A stretch of 64,000 nucleotides of DNA from Candidatus Woesearchaeota archaeon (GTDB lineage: Archaea > Nanobdellota > Nanobdellia > Woesearchaeales > WJKL01), in assembly GCA_014729145.1 (NCBI GenBank), contig WJKL01000016.1:1-64000 (forward strand), written 5' to 3'. The position numbers and the translations under genes were made by a program. The first letter of the stretch is position 1, and every line of letters begins with the position of its first letter. A model generated the notes under the pieces. The model searched no databases. It was not told the DNA's origin and saw only the letters and a program-made list of their open reading frames with translations. Positions 25,376 through 33,021 of this stretch are shown piece after piece.

Positions 25376-26217
25376 AAAAGAAAAAGCCCACCAGTCTAAA
25401 GCAGGCACTCAAAAAGAAATTAAACAAAAAAGAGCTTTCTTTAGTTGTTACAAGCTATGATATGGTAGGAGATATAGCTATAATTGAAATTCCTATAGAA
25501 CTCGAAAAAAAAGAGAAAATCATTGCAAAGACATTATTAGATCTGCACAAGAATATAAATGTAGTCGTGAAAAAAGCAGGGGTACACAAAGGAGTATATA
25601 GAACCCAAAATATGTTTATTTTGGCTGGAGAGGACAGAAAAGAAACTGTGCACAGAGAAAACAATATCGAAATTAAGCTTGATATTGAAAAGGTTTATTT
25701 TTCAGTAAGGTTAAGCACAGAAAGAAAGAGAATAATGGAGCAGGTAAAAAAAGATGAGGAAGTGCTAGTTATGTTTTCAGGAGTTTCACCTTATTGCCTT
25801 GTCATTGCCAAAAATACAGACGCAAAAAGGGTTTATGGCGTAGAGATAAACCCTGCTGCACATAAATATGCAGAAGAAAACGTAAAATTGAATAAATTAG
25901 ATGGAAAGATTAAACTGTACAATGGTGATGTAAGGATGGTTGTGCCAAGGTTGAGGAAGAAGTTTGATAGGGTTTTGATGCCTCTACCTAAGGAAGGAGA
26001 GGGTTTTTTAGATGTTGCATTGAAAGCAGTAAAAGAAGAAGGAAGAATCCATTTCTATGATTTTGAACACGAGAAAGATATAAATCTTGCAAAGGAGAAA
26101 GTAAAGGAATCCTGTAGGAAATTCAAGAAGAAATGCAGGATATTAAGGACGGTAAAATGCGGGCAGGTAGGGCCAAGAGAGTACAGATTATGTGTGGATT
26201 TTAAGGTTATTTCTTGA
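25372..26217 (+). CDS. Trm5/TYW2-like tRNA methyltransferase
   Basis: 281 residues of the Trm5/Taw22 class, which modifies G37 of tRNA (m1G) or builds wyosine precursors from it. The YFSVRLSTERKRI block (109-121) and the SAM-domain glycine strand (MFSGVSPY, 134-141) with YGVEINPAAH (E158) are clear, and the protein ends with REYRLCVDFKV typical of the family. Two positions deviate from standard Trm5: the Asp normally before MFAG is Val, and the usual NLP/NPP loop reads MPLP (203-206). Whether it is Trm5 or a divergent paralog is therefore open. Translationally coupled to the transporter. Confidence 0.82.
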   Translation: MKKKKPTSLKQALKKKLNKKELSLVVTSYDMVGDIAIIEIPIELEKKEKIIAKTLLDLHKNINVVVKKAGVHKGVYRTQNMFILAGEDRKETVHRENNIEIKLDIEKVYFSVRLSTERKRIMEQVKKDEEVLVMFSGVSPYCLVIAKNTDAKRVYGVEINPAAHKYAEENVKLNKLDGKIKLYNGDVRMVVPRLRKKFDRVLMPLPKEGEGFLDVALKAVKEEGRIHFYDFEHEKDINLAKEKVKESCRKFKKKCRILRTVKCGQVGPREYRLCVDFKVIS

Positions 26218-26227
26218 TTACATAAGT

Positions 26228-26243
26228 TTTATAAGGATATATA
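26228..26243 (+). promoter_or_regulatory. Promoter-like TATA element before the structured RNA
   Basis: TTTATAAGGATATATATTTT (starting near 26227) lies about 30-45 nt before the outer stem of the candidate RNA and is oriented with it, with no protein start nearby on the plus strand. Confidence 0.4.
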
Positions 26244-26269
26244 TTTTAATATCATCAAAGGAAAACCTT

Positions 26270-26353
26270 TGGAAGTGCAACAGTGCAATGATCCATGTGA
26301 ACACCGACTGACGAAAGGATGATGAACGGAAGTAACTGGGTAGCACTGCACAA
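26270..26353 (+). ncRNA. Candidate guide sRNA with K-turn motif (C/D- or H/ACA-type)
   Basis: A closing stem is formed by GTGCA plus GTGC (26275-26279 and 26283-26286, with a three-base bulge) and GCACTGCAC (26343-26351). Inside are a canonical D'-like CTGA (26308-26311) and C'-like ATGATGA (26319-26325) separated by seven nt, with a weaker ATGATCC near 26290 and CTGG near 26336. Spacings of about 13, 7 and 10 nt fit an archaeal C/D box sRNA, though the terminal boxes are degenerate. An ACA after the 3' stem also permits an H/ACA reading with the K-turn in the upper part. The 172 nt spacer has no gene otherwise. Confidence 0.5.
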
Positions 26354-26388
26354 ATTCAATTTTTATATAGAAAACGATATGAATAAAT

Positions 26389-27522
26389 CTAACCAAACAT
26401 TCTTTTATGCTCTTCTGACCCTTCTTCTTGTCTTACTTTTGCAATAGCTTTATAGAAATCTTGTTTGTTGATGGAGGTTCTGTTTTCTCTTATAGCAAAA
26501 TAACCTGCTTCTGTACATACAGATTTTATCTCAGCTCCTGAGAAATTTTCCATCCTTTTGATTATATCTTTGTAAGGAAGGCCTTTTTCTAAGGTCATAT
26601 CTTTTGAATGTATCTTAAATATCTCTTTCCTGGATTTTTCATCAGGCAGACCGCAATGGATCAATCTATCCAGTCTTCCTGGTCTGGTCACTGCAGGATC
26701 AAGTATGTCTTTGCGGTTTGTCGCTCCTATTATCTTTACATTGTCAAGAGGTTTGAAGCCGTCGATCTCAGCCAATAACTGCATAAATGTCCTCTGCACC
26801 TCTCTTTCACCTGAAGTACCTACCTCTATCCGTTTAGACGCCAAAGCATCTATCTCATCGATGAAAACAACCGCAGGAGCTTTTTCTCTTGCCAGCTGGA
26901 AAACTTCTTTGACAAGTTTTGCTCCTTCTCCTATGAATTTCTGGACAAGTTCAGAAGCCACTATCTCGATGAATGTAGAATCTGTTGAAGCAGCCACAGC
27001 TTTTGCCAGTAAAGTTTTACCTGTTCCAGGCGGCCCATGAAGAAGTATGCCTTTTGGTGGTTTGATACCCACTTTCTTAAATAACTCTGGTTTTTGAAGA
27101 GGAAGCTCTACTACTTCCTTAATATCTAATGTTTGGTCTTTCAACCCACCAATATCTTTCCAGTTTATTGTAGGCTTTTCAATTATAACAAATGATTCAA
27201 CAGAGAATTTTTTCGATTTCGGTATTTTTTTAATGATCGCCAGGCTTTTTTGGTCAACTAAGACAGAATCTCCTGGCTTTAATCTCTCTTTTGATGTATT
27301 TTCAACATAGAATTGGTTTCCATTTGGAATCTGAATAATGGCTTTTTTTTCAATTATGTCTTTAACTGTGCAGATCATCAAAGGTGTTTTTTTGAAGCTG
27401 TCCAGCTCTTCCTTCAGTTTTTTTATTGTTTCTTTTAATATCTTATTTTCTTCTTCTAATTCATTAGAACTTGTAGTATAAGAGTAGATAACTTTTTCCA
27501 TCTCTTTGTCTTTTGCAGTCAT
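26389..27522 (-). CDS. pan: Proteasome-activating nucleotidase (PAN)
   Basis: 377-residue AAA+ ATPase that unfolds substrates for the 20S proteasome. Coiled coil at about 15-45, OB domain at about 46-105, Walker A GPPGTGKT at 163-170, Walker B VVFIDEID at 218-225, second region of homology with GATNRKDILDPAVTRPGRLDR. The C-terminus ends MFG, a hydrophobic-aromatic-any variant of the HbYX motif that opens the proteasome gate. It is a little shorter than the usual 390-430 residues. A TATA-like TTTATATA about 25 nt before the ATG fits a leaderless transcript. Confidence 0.93.
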   Translation of the reverse strand: MTAKDKEMEKVIYSYTTSSNELEEENKILKETIKKLKEELDSFKKTPLMICTVKDIIEKKAIIQIPNGNQFYVENTSKERLKPGDSVLVDQKSLAIIKKIPKSKKFSVESFVIIEKPTINWKDIGGLKDQTLDIKEVVELPLQKPELFKKVGIKPPKGILLHGPPGTGKTLLAKAVAASTDSTFIEIVASELVQKFIGEGAKLVKEVFQLAREKAPAVVFIDEIDALASKRIEVGTSGEREVQRTFMQLLAEIDGFKPLDNVKIIGATNRKDILDPAVTRPGRLDRLIHCGLPDEKSRKEIFKIHSKDMTLEKGLPYKDIIKRMENFSGAEIKSVCTEAGYFAIRENRTSINKQDFYKAIAKVRQEEGSEEHKRMFG

Positions 27523-27544
27523 ACTTTGATTCAGGTTCGGATGG

Positions 27545-27635
27545 TATATAAAGGTTATTGTTCTTTATGATCTTTATATCTGTGCTCAAACATCTGTGCT
27601 CAAAAGAAATTTTTTAAATAAAAAAGTTTAAATAG
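27545..27635. promoter_or_regulatory. Divergent promoters for PAN and the M29 peptidase
   Basis: Minus-strand TATA-like element at 27545-27554 (about 25 nt before the PAN start) and plus-strand GTTTAAATAG at 27626-27635 (about 25 nt before the peptidase ATG at 27656). Both predict near-leaderless mRNAs. Confidence 0.5.
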
Positions 27636-27655
27636 GTAAAGGTTTAGTTAAATTT

Positions 27656-28729
27656 ATGGCAGATCCAAGAGCAAAAAAACTAGCGAAGATTATTGTTGAC
27701 TATTCTGTTAAGATCAAGAAAGGGGATCTGATAGAACTAAACTTTGGGGTTGGAGCAAAGGAGCTGGCTTTGGAAGTATATAAAGAGATATTAAGAAAAG
27801 GAGCTTATCCTATAGTTCATGCAGGGGTTCCCGGCTTTAGCTATGCTTATTATAAAAATGCTTCTGATGCACAATTAAAACATTTTCCACAGCTAGCTAT
27901 GTATGAAGCAAAGAAAGCAGCAGGCTCGATAAATATTGGAGGAGATTATAATACAAAAGAGCTGACAAGAATAAACCCGAAGAAAATTGCTCTTAGGAAC
28001 AAGGTCACAAAAAAAGTCAGTGATGTATATATCAAGAAAAATAACTGGATAATTTGCAAGTTTCCAACACACAGTCTTGCCCAGGATGCTGAGATGAGTT
28101 TAGAGGAGATGGAGGATTTTGTTTATGATGCATGTTTAGTTGACTGGAAAAAGCAAAGCAAGAAACAGGATAAGCTTAAGAAAAAATTAGATAAGGCAAA
28201 TGAAGTAAGGATAACAGGAGAAAAAACAGACATAAGCTTCAGCATAAAAGGGCGGCAGGGAATAAAATGCGATGGACACAGAAACATGCCTGATGGTGAA
28301 GTATTTATTGCTCCGGTTGAGAACTCCACTGAAGGATATATAAAATATACTTATCCTGCAATATACAGGGGAAGAGAGGTAAGCGGAGTTTTCTTAAGAT
28401 TCCACAAAGGAAAAGTTGTAGAAGCAAAAGCAGAGAAAGGGGAGAAATTCCTTAAAGAGATGATAAAAACAGACAAAGGAAGCAGCAAACTGGGAGAATT
28501 CGGAATCGGACTTAATTATAATATCAAAGAATTCATAAAACAGATCCTTTTTGATGAAAAAATAGGCGGGACAATACATCTTGCTTTAGGGATGGCTTAT
28601 CCTGAAGGTGGAGGAAAAAACAAGTCTGCAGTGCATTGGGATATGATAAAGGACCTGAGAAGAGGAGGAAAAATGTTTCTTGATGGAAAATTGATACAGA
28701 AGGAAGGAAAATTCAATTTTAAACTTTAA
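27656..28729 (+). CDS. M29-like aminopeptidase (thermophilic metalloprotease family)
   Basis: 357 residues starting MADPRAKKLAKIIVDYSVKI, the typical opening of M29 leucyl aminopeptidases (AmpS/PepS type). The family blocks are visible: the KKGDLIELNFG strand, the DISFSIKGRQ and CDGHRNMPDGEVFIAPVENS segment supplying metal ligands, IGGTIHLALGMAYPEGGGKN with a ligand His, and SAVHWDMIKDLR near the end. It releases N-terminal residues from peptides and pairs logically with the divergent PAN gene in protein turnover. Its 3' end overlaps the HAD gene by 11 nt on the opposite strand. Confidence 0.9.
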   Translation: MADPRAKKLAKIIVDYSVKIKKGDLIELNFGVGAKELALEVYKEILRKGAYPIVHAGVPGFSYAYYKNASDAQLKHFPQLAMYEAKKAAGSINIGGDYNTKELTRINPKKIALRNKVTKKVSDVYIKKNNWIICKFPTHSLAQDAEMSLEEMEDFVYDACLVDWKKQSKKQDKLKKKLDKANEVRITGEKTDISFSIKGRQGIKCDGHRNMPDGEVFIAPVENSTEGYIKYTYPAIYRGREVSGVFLRFHKGKVVEAKAEKGEKFLKEMIKTDKGSSKLGEFGIGLNYNIKEFIKQILFDEKIGGTIHLALGMAYPEGGGKNKSAVHWDMIKDLRRGGKMFLDGKLIQKEGKFNFKL

Positions 28730-29363
28730 TTCCTATATTTTTTAATTCTTTTTTAAGCTGGTTGAAATCAGTATAAAGAATACTATACATGCCCATCTTT
28801 GAAGAAGGGTGCATATTTTTTTCCTGGTCATCGATATAGATGCATTCTTCAGGCTTTAATTTCATCTTTTTTACAATCAATTCAAATATTTTGATATCTG
28901 GTTTTGCAAGTTTTGCATCGTAAGAAGTGACAATAACATCAAATATATCTTTAAGATTTTTTTCCTTAATGTCTTTACCAAGCCAGCTTCTTATATGATT
29001 AGATAACAATCCTATCCTATATCTATTTTTCAGATTATTTATCAATTCAAAAAATCTTTCATCAAACTGAGGATATTTCAAAAAATCTTTTTTGAAACTG
29101 TCTTTATCTGTCCCTAAGAAATAAGCCAAATTTTTCCAGAATTCTTCATCACTTATTTTAGCAATTCTAGCTTTATGCCAGTTTTTAACTAAAATCTTAT
29201 GCATTTTTTCTATATCTACACCATATTCTGGAGCAAATTTTTCACAAATTGGGCGCAACGATCCCGGAGGGGAAAGAACGCCACCATAATCAAATATTAT
29301 TCCTTTTATTTTAATTGATTTTTTATCTTTTGGCGGTTTTTGATATTTTATTGAAGAAATCAT
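28719..29363 (-). CDS. HAD-superfamily hydrolase
   Basis: 214 residues. Motif I is IIFDYGGVLS (D25), motif II lies near LLSNHI, motif III lysine is in KLAKPDIKIFEL, and motif IV is YIDDQEKN. This DYGGVL form belongs to HAD subfamily IA (YihX-like) phosphatases; the substrate is not predictable. It overlaps the upstream M24 gene by 4 nt, so it is cotranscribed with that peptidase and TyrRS. Confidence 0.85.
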   Translation of the reverse strand: MISSIKYQKPPKDKKSIKIKGIIFDYGGVLSPPGSLRPICEKFAPEYGVDIEKMHKILVKNWHKARIAKISDEEFWKNLAYFLGTDKDSFKKDFLKYPQFDERFFELINNLKNRYRIGLLSNHIRSWLGKDIKEKNLKDIFDVIVTSYDAKLAKPDIKIFELIVKKMKLKPEECIYIDDQEKNMHPSSKMGMYSILYTDFNQLKKELKNIGIKV

Positions 29364-30034
29364 CTGATAGTAATCAATTTTTTTGTTGATTTTGTCAATT
29401 GTTCTGGATTATTTTGGACCAATACAGTATCCTCGATCCTCAGTCCATATTTATCTTTGATATATATTCCTGGTTCTATTGTTATTATATCTCCTTTTTT
29501 TAATATTTCAGATGTTTTGGGGCTTAGATTTGGAGCTTGGTGTATTTTTTTGCCTACGCCGTGGCCAAGGGAGTGAAGGAAACATTCTCTAAATTTTTTT
29601 AATCTTTTTCTCACAAAATAATCAATCTCAAAACATTCAATACCTGGCTTTGCTTTTTTTAATGCTGATTTTTGTATAGAGAGAAGTTTTTTGTATATAT
29701 CTTGTTCTTTTTTAGAAGGTTTCCCCTTATATATTGTTCTGGTCATATCTGAACAATATCCTTTGAATCTTACTCCAAAATCAAGAACCAAAAAACCTTT
29801 TTTAATATTATATTTTGTAGGTTTAGGGTGGATTTCTGAAGATCTTTTTCCAGAAGCTACAATTGGAGGAAAAGCAATCTTCAGTTTCCTTTTTCTTATC
29901 TGGTTTCTGATAAATCCATCTATCTGTTTTTCTGTCTTAAGACTGTTATTTTTCAAGCTTTTTATCACTAAAGAAAATATTTTATCAGTTATTGAACAGG
30001 CTTTTCTAATGTTTTTTATTCTTGCAGAATTCAT
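29360..30034 (-). CDS. M24-family metallopeptidase (Xaa-Pro aminopeptidase-like)
   Basis: 224 residues forming the pita-bread catalytic domain only; the N-terminal creatinase domain of full-length prolidases (about 350 residues) is missing. All five metal ligands are visible: D85, D96, H158 (SLGHGVG), E187 (TIEPGIY) and E201 (RIEDTV). So it is probably active. Substrate choice between Xaa-Pro peptides and others is uncertain. It overlaps TyrRS and HAD genes by 4 nt each. Confidence 0.87.
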   Translation of the reverse strand: MNSARIKNIRKACSITDKIFSLVIKSLKNNSLKTEKQIDGFIRNQIRKRKLKIAFPPIVASGKRSSEIHPKPTKYNIKKGFLVLDFGVRFKGYCSDMTRTIYKGKPSKKEQDIYKKLLSIQKSALKKAKPGIECFEIDYFVRKRLKKFRECFLHSLGHGVGKKIHQAPNLSPKTSEILKKGDIITIEPGIYIKDKYGLRIEDTVLVQNNPEQLTKSTKKLITIR

Positions 30035-31056
30035 TCTGGATATGCTTTTTTTATCAGAGACTCTTTATTTTTCATGGTTTTTCTTACAGAATTTACCAAT
30101 TCATTTATCTCTTTTGCTAATGCCTGCTTAAGGTCCATAGGATGCAACTTTTTTTCTTTGTAGTCTTTTTCAAGATCTTTGTAGTTTTTATAAGAAAGAT
30201 CTCCTCCCCATTTTTCCGGACGATTTATAATGAATTTTTCTTTTTTATCTTCTTTAATCATGAAAATCACATGTTTTACAAAAGCCAAAACCCCATTTTC
30301 TTGTGTTTCTCCTTCAGGGCAGTATGCCGAATTTATCTTTTGCTTGATATCTTTTTCTGAATCAAGCAAATCTATTTTTGAAGATTCTTCTGATGCAGAC
30401 ATCTTTCCTGAAGCAGTCAGTCCCGGAATCAAAGGAGTCATCACCTCAATCCTGGGCCTGTAGCCTATTTTTGGAAGGTATTCTCTTGCAAACATCAATA
30501 TCTTTCTTTGGTCTATTCCGCCATATTGGATATCTACTTTGAGATATTCCTCATCCAGGGCCTGCATTATAGGATACATCAGACCAGAAAGCTTTGGAGA
30601 TTCTGCCTGTTTGACTACGTCTGAAGAAGCTTTTTTACAGTCGTGGACAGAAGCGTAAGTGGCGATCTTTAATACATCCATTGTATATTTCTTTCCCAGC
30701 TGAAAATCCGAGCCCTTTACAATCTCAAAATTCTTTATGTCGGCCCCTATTGACTTGAACATAGCAGGGATTACAATCGAATAATATTTGAATCTGTTTT
30801 CAAGCAGATCCCAAGGTGTATTATCTAGTGCTCCATGAATATCTGCAAGCAAAAGCTTTACTTTGAATCCAGCCTTAAGAAAATCAGCAAGCTTCAAAAC
30901 CCACATAAAATAGCCGATGTGTGGTTTTCCAGTTATAGAAACTCCCAGATACATCGAAGGATGTTTTTTTGTTTTAAGAAGTTTTTTTAGCTCCTCTTCT
31001 TTAACTATCTCTTGTGTATTTCTCTTTATCAGGTTTAGCTTTTCCTTAATATCCAT
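30031..31056 (-). CDS. tyrS: Tyrosyl-tRNA synthetase
   Basis: 341-residue class I synthetase of archaeal/eukaryotic type. The HIGH-type motif reads HIGY at 46-49 (SITGKPHIGY), the class signature KMSKS-type motif reads KMSAS at 218-222, and QYGGIDQRKI (177-186) with ASSDVVKQAESPKLSG are characteristic of archaeal TyrRS. First gene of a three-gene run with M24 and HAD genes. A minus-strand TATA-like element lies about 23-32 nt upstream. Confidence 0.94.
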   Translation of the reverse strand: MDIKEKLNLIKRNTQEIVKEEELKKLLKTKKHPSMYLGVSITGKPHIGYFMWVLKLADFLKAGFKVKLLLADIHGALDNTPWDLLENRFKYYSIVIPAMFKSIGADIKNFEIVKGSDFQLGKKYTMDVLKIATYASVHDCKKASSDVVKQAESPKLSGLMYPIMQALDEEYLKVDIQYGGIDQRKILMFAREYLPKIGYRPRIEVMTPLIPGLTASGKMSASEESSKIDLLDSEKDIKQKINSAYCPEGETQENGVLAFVKHVIFMIKEDKKEKFIINRPEKWGGDLSYKNYKDLEKDYKEKKLHPMDLKQALAKEINELVNSVRKTMKNKESLIKKAYPE

Positions 31057-31132
31057 TAAAGTATTTATTTAGGTAAATAGTATAAAAAGGTTTCTTTAAG
31101 ATTGACGATTGATCCATTGTAAGTATTATCTG

Positions 31133-31173
31133 AACCACTGGTCACTGGACATTCACCCATAAGCTATATAAAT
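31133..31173 (+). promoter_or_regulatory. Shared upstream element and TATA box of the Cas4-like gene
   Basis: An exact copy of the MCM-upstream word ACCACTGGTCACTGGACATT lies at 31134-31153 (one further A matches on its left). It is followed by a similar spacer with a TAAG word, and then TATA-like CTATATAAAT at 31164-31173, about 25 nt before the ATG at 31195. In the MCM promoter the same word ends 14 nt before its TATA-like element; here the gap is 11 nt. This looks like a common activator or repressor site. Confidence 0.55.
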
Positions 31174-31194
31174 GAAATCTTTTAGTTATTTAAT

Positions 31195-32070
31195 ATGGCT
31201 AGAAAGAGACGAATATCTGTGACAATGCTGAGTTCTTATCTTTATTGTGCAAGAAAGCTGTTTTTAGAGAGGGTTTTAGGGCTTTTTGAGCCTGAGAAGG
31301 CAGCTTTGGTAAAGGGCAGCATAAGACACGAGACATATGACGGGGCAAATCAAGTTGAAGAAAAGATTGTTACCAGCATCAAAGAAGGGGAAGGATTTGA
31401 GGATATCTATAACAAATATGCAAAAATATATTCAACTTTGCTTAGACAATCAATAACTAAGAATAAATATAGATTAAGAAAGATAAAACTTCCATTGATA
31501 GATGCATATCATGAGATATGGCCTTTTTTTAAAAGAGAAAGTGAGATAAGAGCTTTAAACATATACAAATTTATTGTAAAATCTAATTTATACGGGCTTG
31601 AATTATGGGATAAGTTGATTCCGAAGGTAGAGTCTGAAAAGAAGATAGCATCTGATGAGCTGGAATTGAAAGGCATTGTAGACAAGATAGAGATTTATCC
31701 TGAAGGCTATGTACCTGTAGAATTAAAGACAGGGAGTATGCCTAAAGAAGGTGTTTGGCCAGGACATAGGGTGCAGATAGGGGCTTATGCTTTGATGATG
31801 GAGGAAAAATACGGGAAAGAGATAAAAGAGGCATTTGTTCATTATCTTGATTCTGATGAGAGAAGGCAGGTAGTGGTCAATCCTTTTTTAAAAGAAGAGG
31901 TAAAAGAACTAAAGGACAAGGTCAGGAAGTTATTAGAAGGAAGCAAGATCCCAGAAAGAGCAGACAACCAAAATAAATGCCGTAAATGCGGACTGAAAAA
32001 TAAGTGCTTTGATGAGAATTTTCTCAAAGGATTATTAGATAGAAGAGCAAAAGAAAAACAAAAAAATTAG
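31195..32070 (+). CDS. Cas4/RecB-like PD-(D/E)xK nuclease with Fe-S cysteines
   Basis: 291 residues. C18 (YLYCARK) with C262, C265 and C271 near the C-terminus form the four-cysteine iron-sulfur pattern of Cas4 and Dna2/AddB-like nucleases. Nuclease residues are H45 (SIRHETYDG), D163 (GIVDKIEI), E176 and K178 (PVELKTG), and the QxxxY motif Q194/Y198. Length exceeds minimal Cas4 (about 180-200) because of a helical insert around 60-150. No CRISPR array or cas genes are nearby, so a DNA repair or replication role is more likely. It overlaps corA by 4 nt convergently. Confidence 0.85.
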   Translation: MARKRRISVTMLSSYLYCARKLFLERVLGLFEPEKAALVKGSIRHETYDGANQVEEKIVTSIKEGEGFEDIYNKYAKIYSTLLRQSITKNKYRLRKIKLPLIDAYHEIWPFFKRESEIRALNIYKFIVKSNLYGLELWDKLIPKVESEKKIASDELELKGIVDKIEIYPEGYVPVELKTGSMPKEGVWPGHRVQIGAYALMMEEKYGKEIKEAFVHYLDSDERRQVVVNPFLKEEVKELKDKVRKLLEGSKIPERADNQNKCRKCGLKNKCFDENFLKGLLDRRAKEKQKN

Positions 32071-33020
32071 AACCATTTTCTTTCTTTGAAGAATATTATC
32101 ATAGCTATACCAATAAAACCCATCATAAGCATCATAATCCAGAACCCGTTTTGGGATTCAGATCCTGGAAGATTGATAAAGTTTGTCCCATATATTCCAG
32201 ATACAACAGTCAAGGGAAGAGCAATGGTGGCAATTATAGATAAAACTTTCATGACTTCATTCATATTATTAGAAACAGCAGTCATATATGTGTCAAATGT
32301 ATCCCCAATAGCTTCCCTGTGGTTTTCTACAACATCTGACACCCAGATTGCGTGGTCATATATATCCCTAAAATAAGGCTGAGATTTTTCAGGAAGGAAC
32401 TTATATTTTCTTCTTATGAGAAAGGATATCTTTTCCCTTTGGGGGAATGTGATCTTTTTAATCTCAACTATCTTTTTCTTTAGTTTGACTATCTTTGACA
32501 ATAATTTAGATTCAACTCTTTCAGTGATTTTTTCATCAAGTTTTTCAATTTGATCATCCAGTTCCTCCAATACTGGGAAAAAATTATCAATCTCTTCATC
32601 CAAGAGCCTGTGGAAAACAATATCAACCCCCCTTTTCAGTAAATATTCAATCAGGCTTTCTCTTTGTTTTATCTTTTCATAGCTTTCTATCTTATATTTG
32701 TGGGTACTGACGATAAAATTTTTTCCAAGGATAAATTCCAAAGGAAGAAGCTCTATCTTATGTTTGCTTGATTTTCTTATTCCATAAAAAGTGCAGAAAA
32801 GATAATGGGGAAATTGCTCAACTTTTATCCTGCCATGGGACTGAAACATATCTTCTTCAGTTACTGGATGAAAATCATATAATTTTCCAAGCAAATCTGC
32901 TTCTTTTTTTGTTATTTTTGTAACATCAATCCATATCCTTTTATTCTTTAATTTAGCTAAGTCTTCAACTTTGCCTTTTTTTAATTTTCTTCTATTATCC
33001 AGATAAAAAATATCTAACAT
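32067..33020 (-). CDS. corA: CorA-like divalent metal transporter
   Basis: 317 residues with a long soluble N-terminal domain, a helical stalk (about 155-250) and two C-terminal membrane segments, the CorA pentamer architecture for Mg2+ or Co2+ uptake. The selectivity loop after the first membrane helix reads YGTNF where the signature is normally YGMNF, so GMN has become GTN. The basic end KERKW is typical. It is followed 1 nt upstream on the chromosome by the LtrA-like gene, suggesting cotranscription. Confidence 0.86.
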   Translation of the reverse strand: MLDIFYLDNRRKLKKGKVEDLAKLKNKRIWIDVTKITKKEADLLGKLYDFHPVTEEDMFQSHGRIKVEQFPHYLFCTFYGIRKSSKHKIELLPLEFILGKNFIVSTHKYKIESYEKIKQRESLIEYLLKRGVDIVFHRLLDEEIDNFFPVLEELDDQIEKLDEKITERVESKLLSKIVKLKKKIVEIKKITFPQREKISFLIRRKYKFLPEKSQPYFRDIYDHAIWVSDVVENHREAIGDTFDTYMTAVSNNMNEVMKVLSIIATIALPLTVVSGIYGTNFINLPGSESQNGFWIMMLMMGFIGIAMIIFFKERKWF

Positions 33021-33021
33021 C

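Noticed and set aside
31195..32070. Possible CRISPR-Cas locus suggested by the Cas4-like gene
   Set aside because: No regularly spaced repeats and no other cas genes occur on either side in the window.
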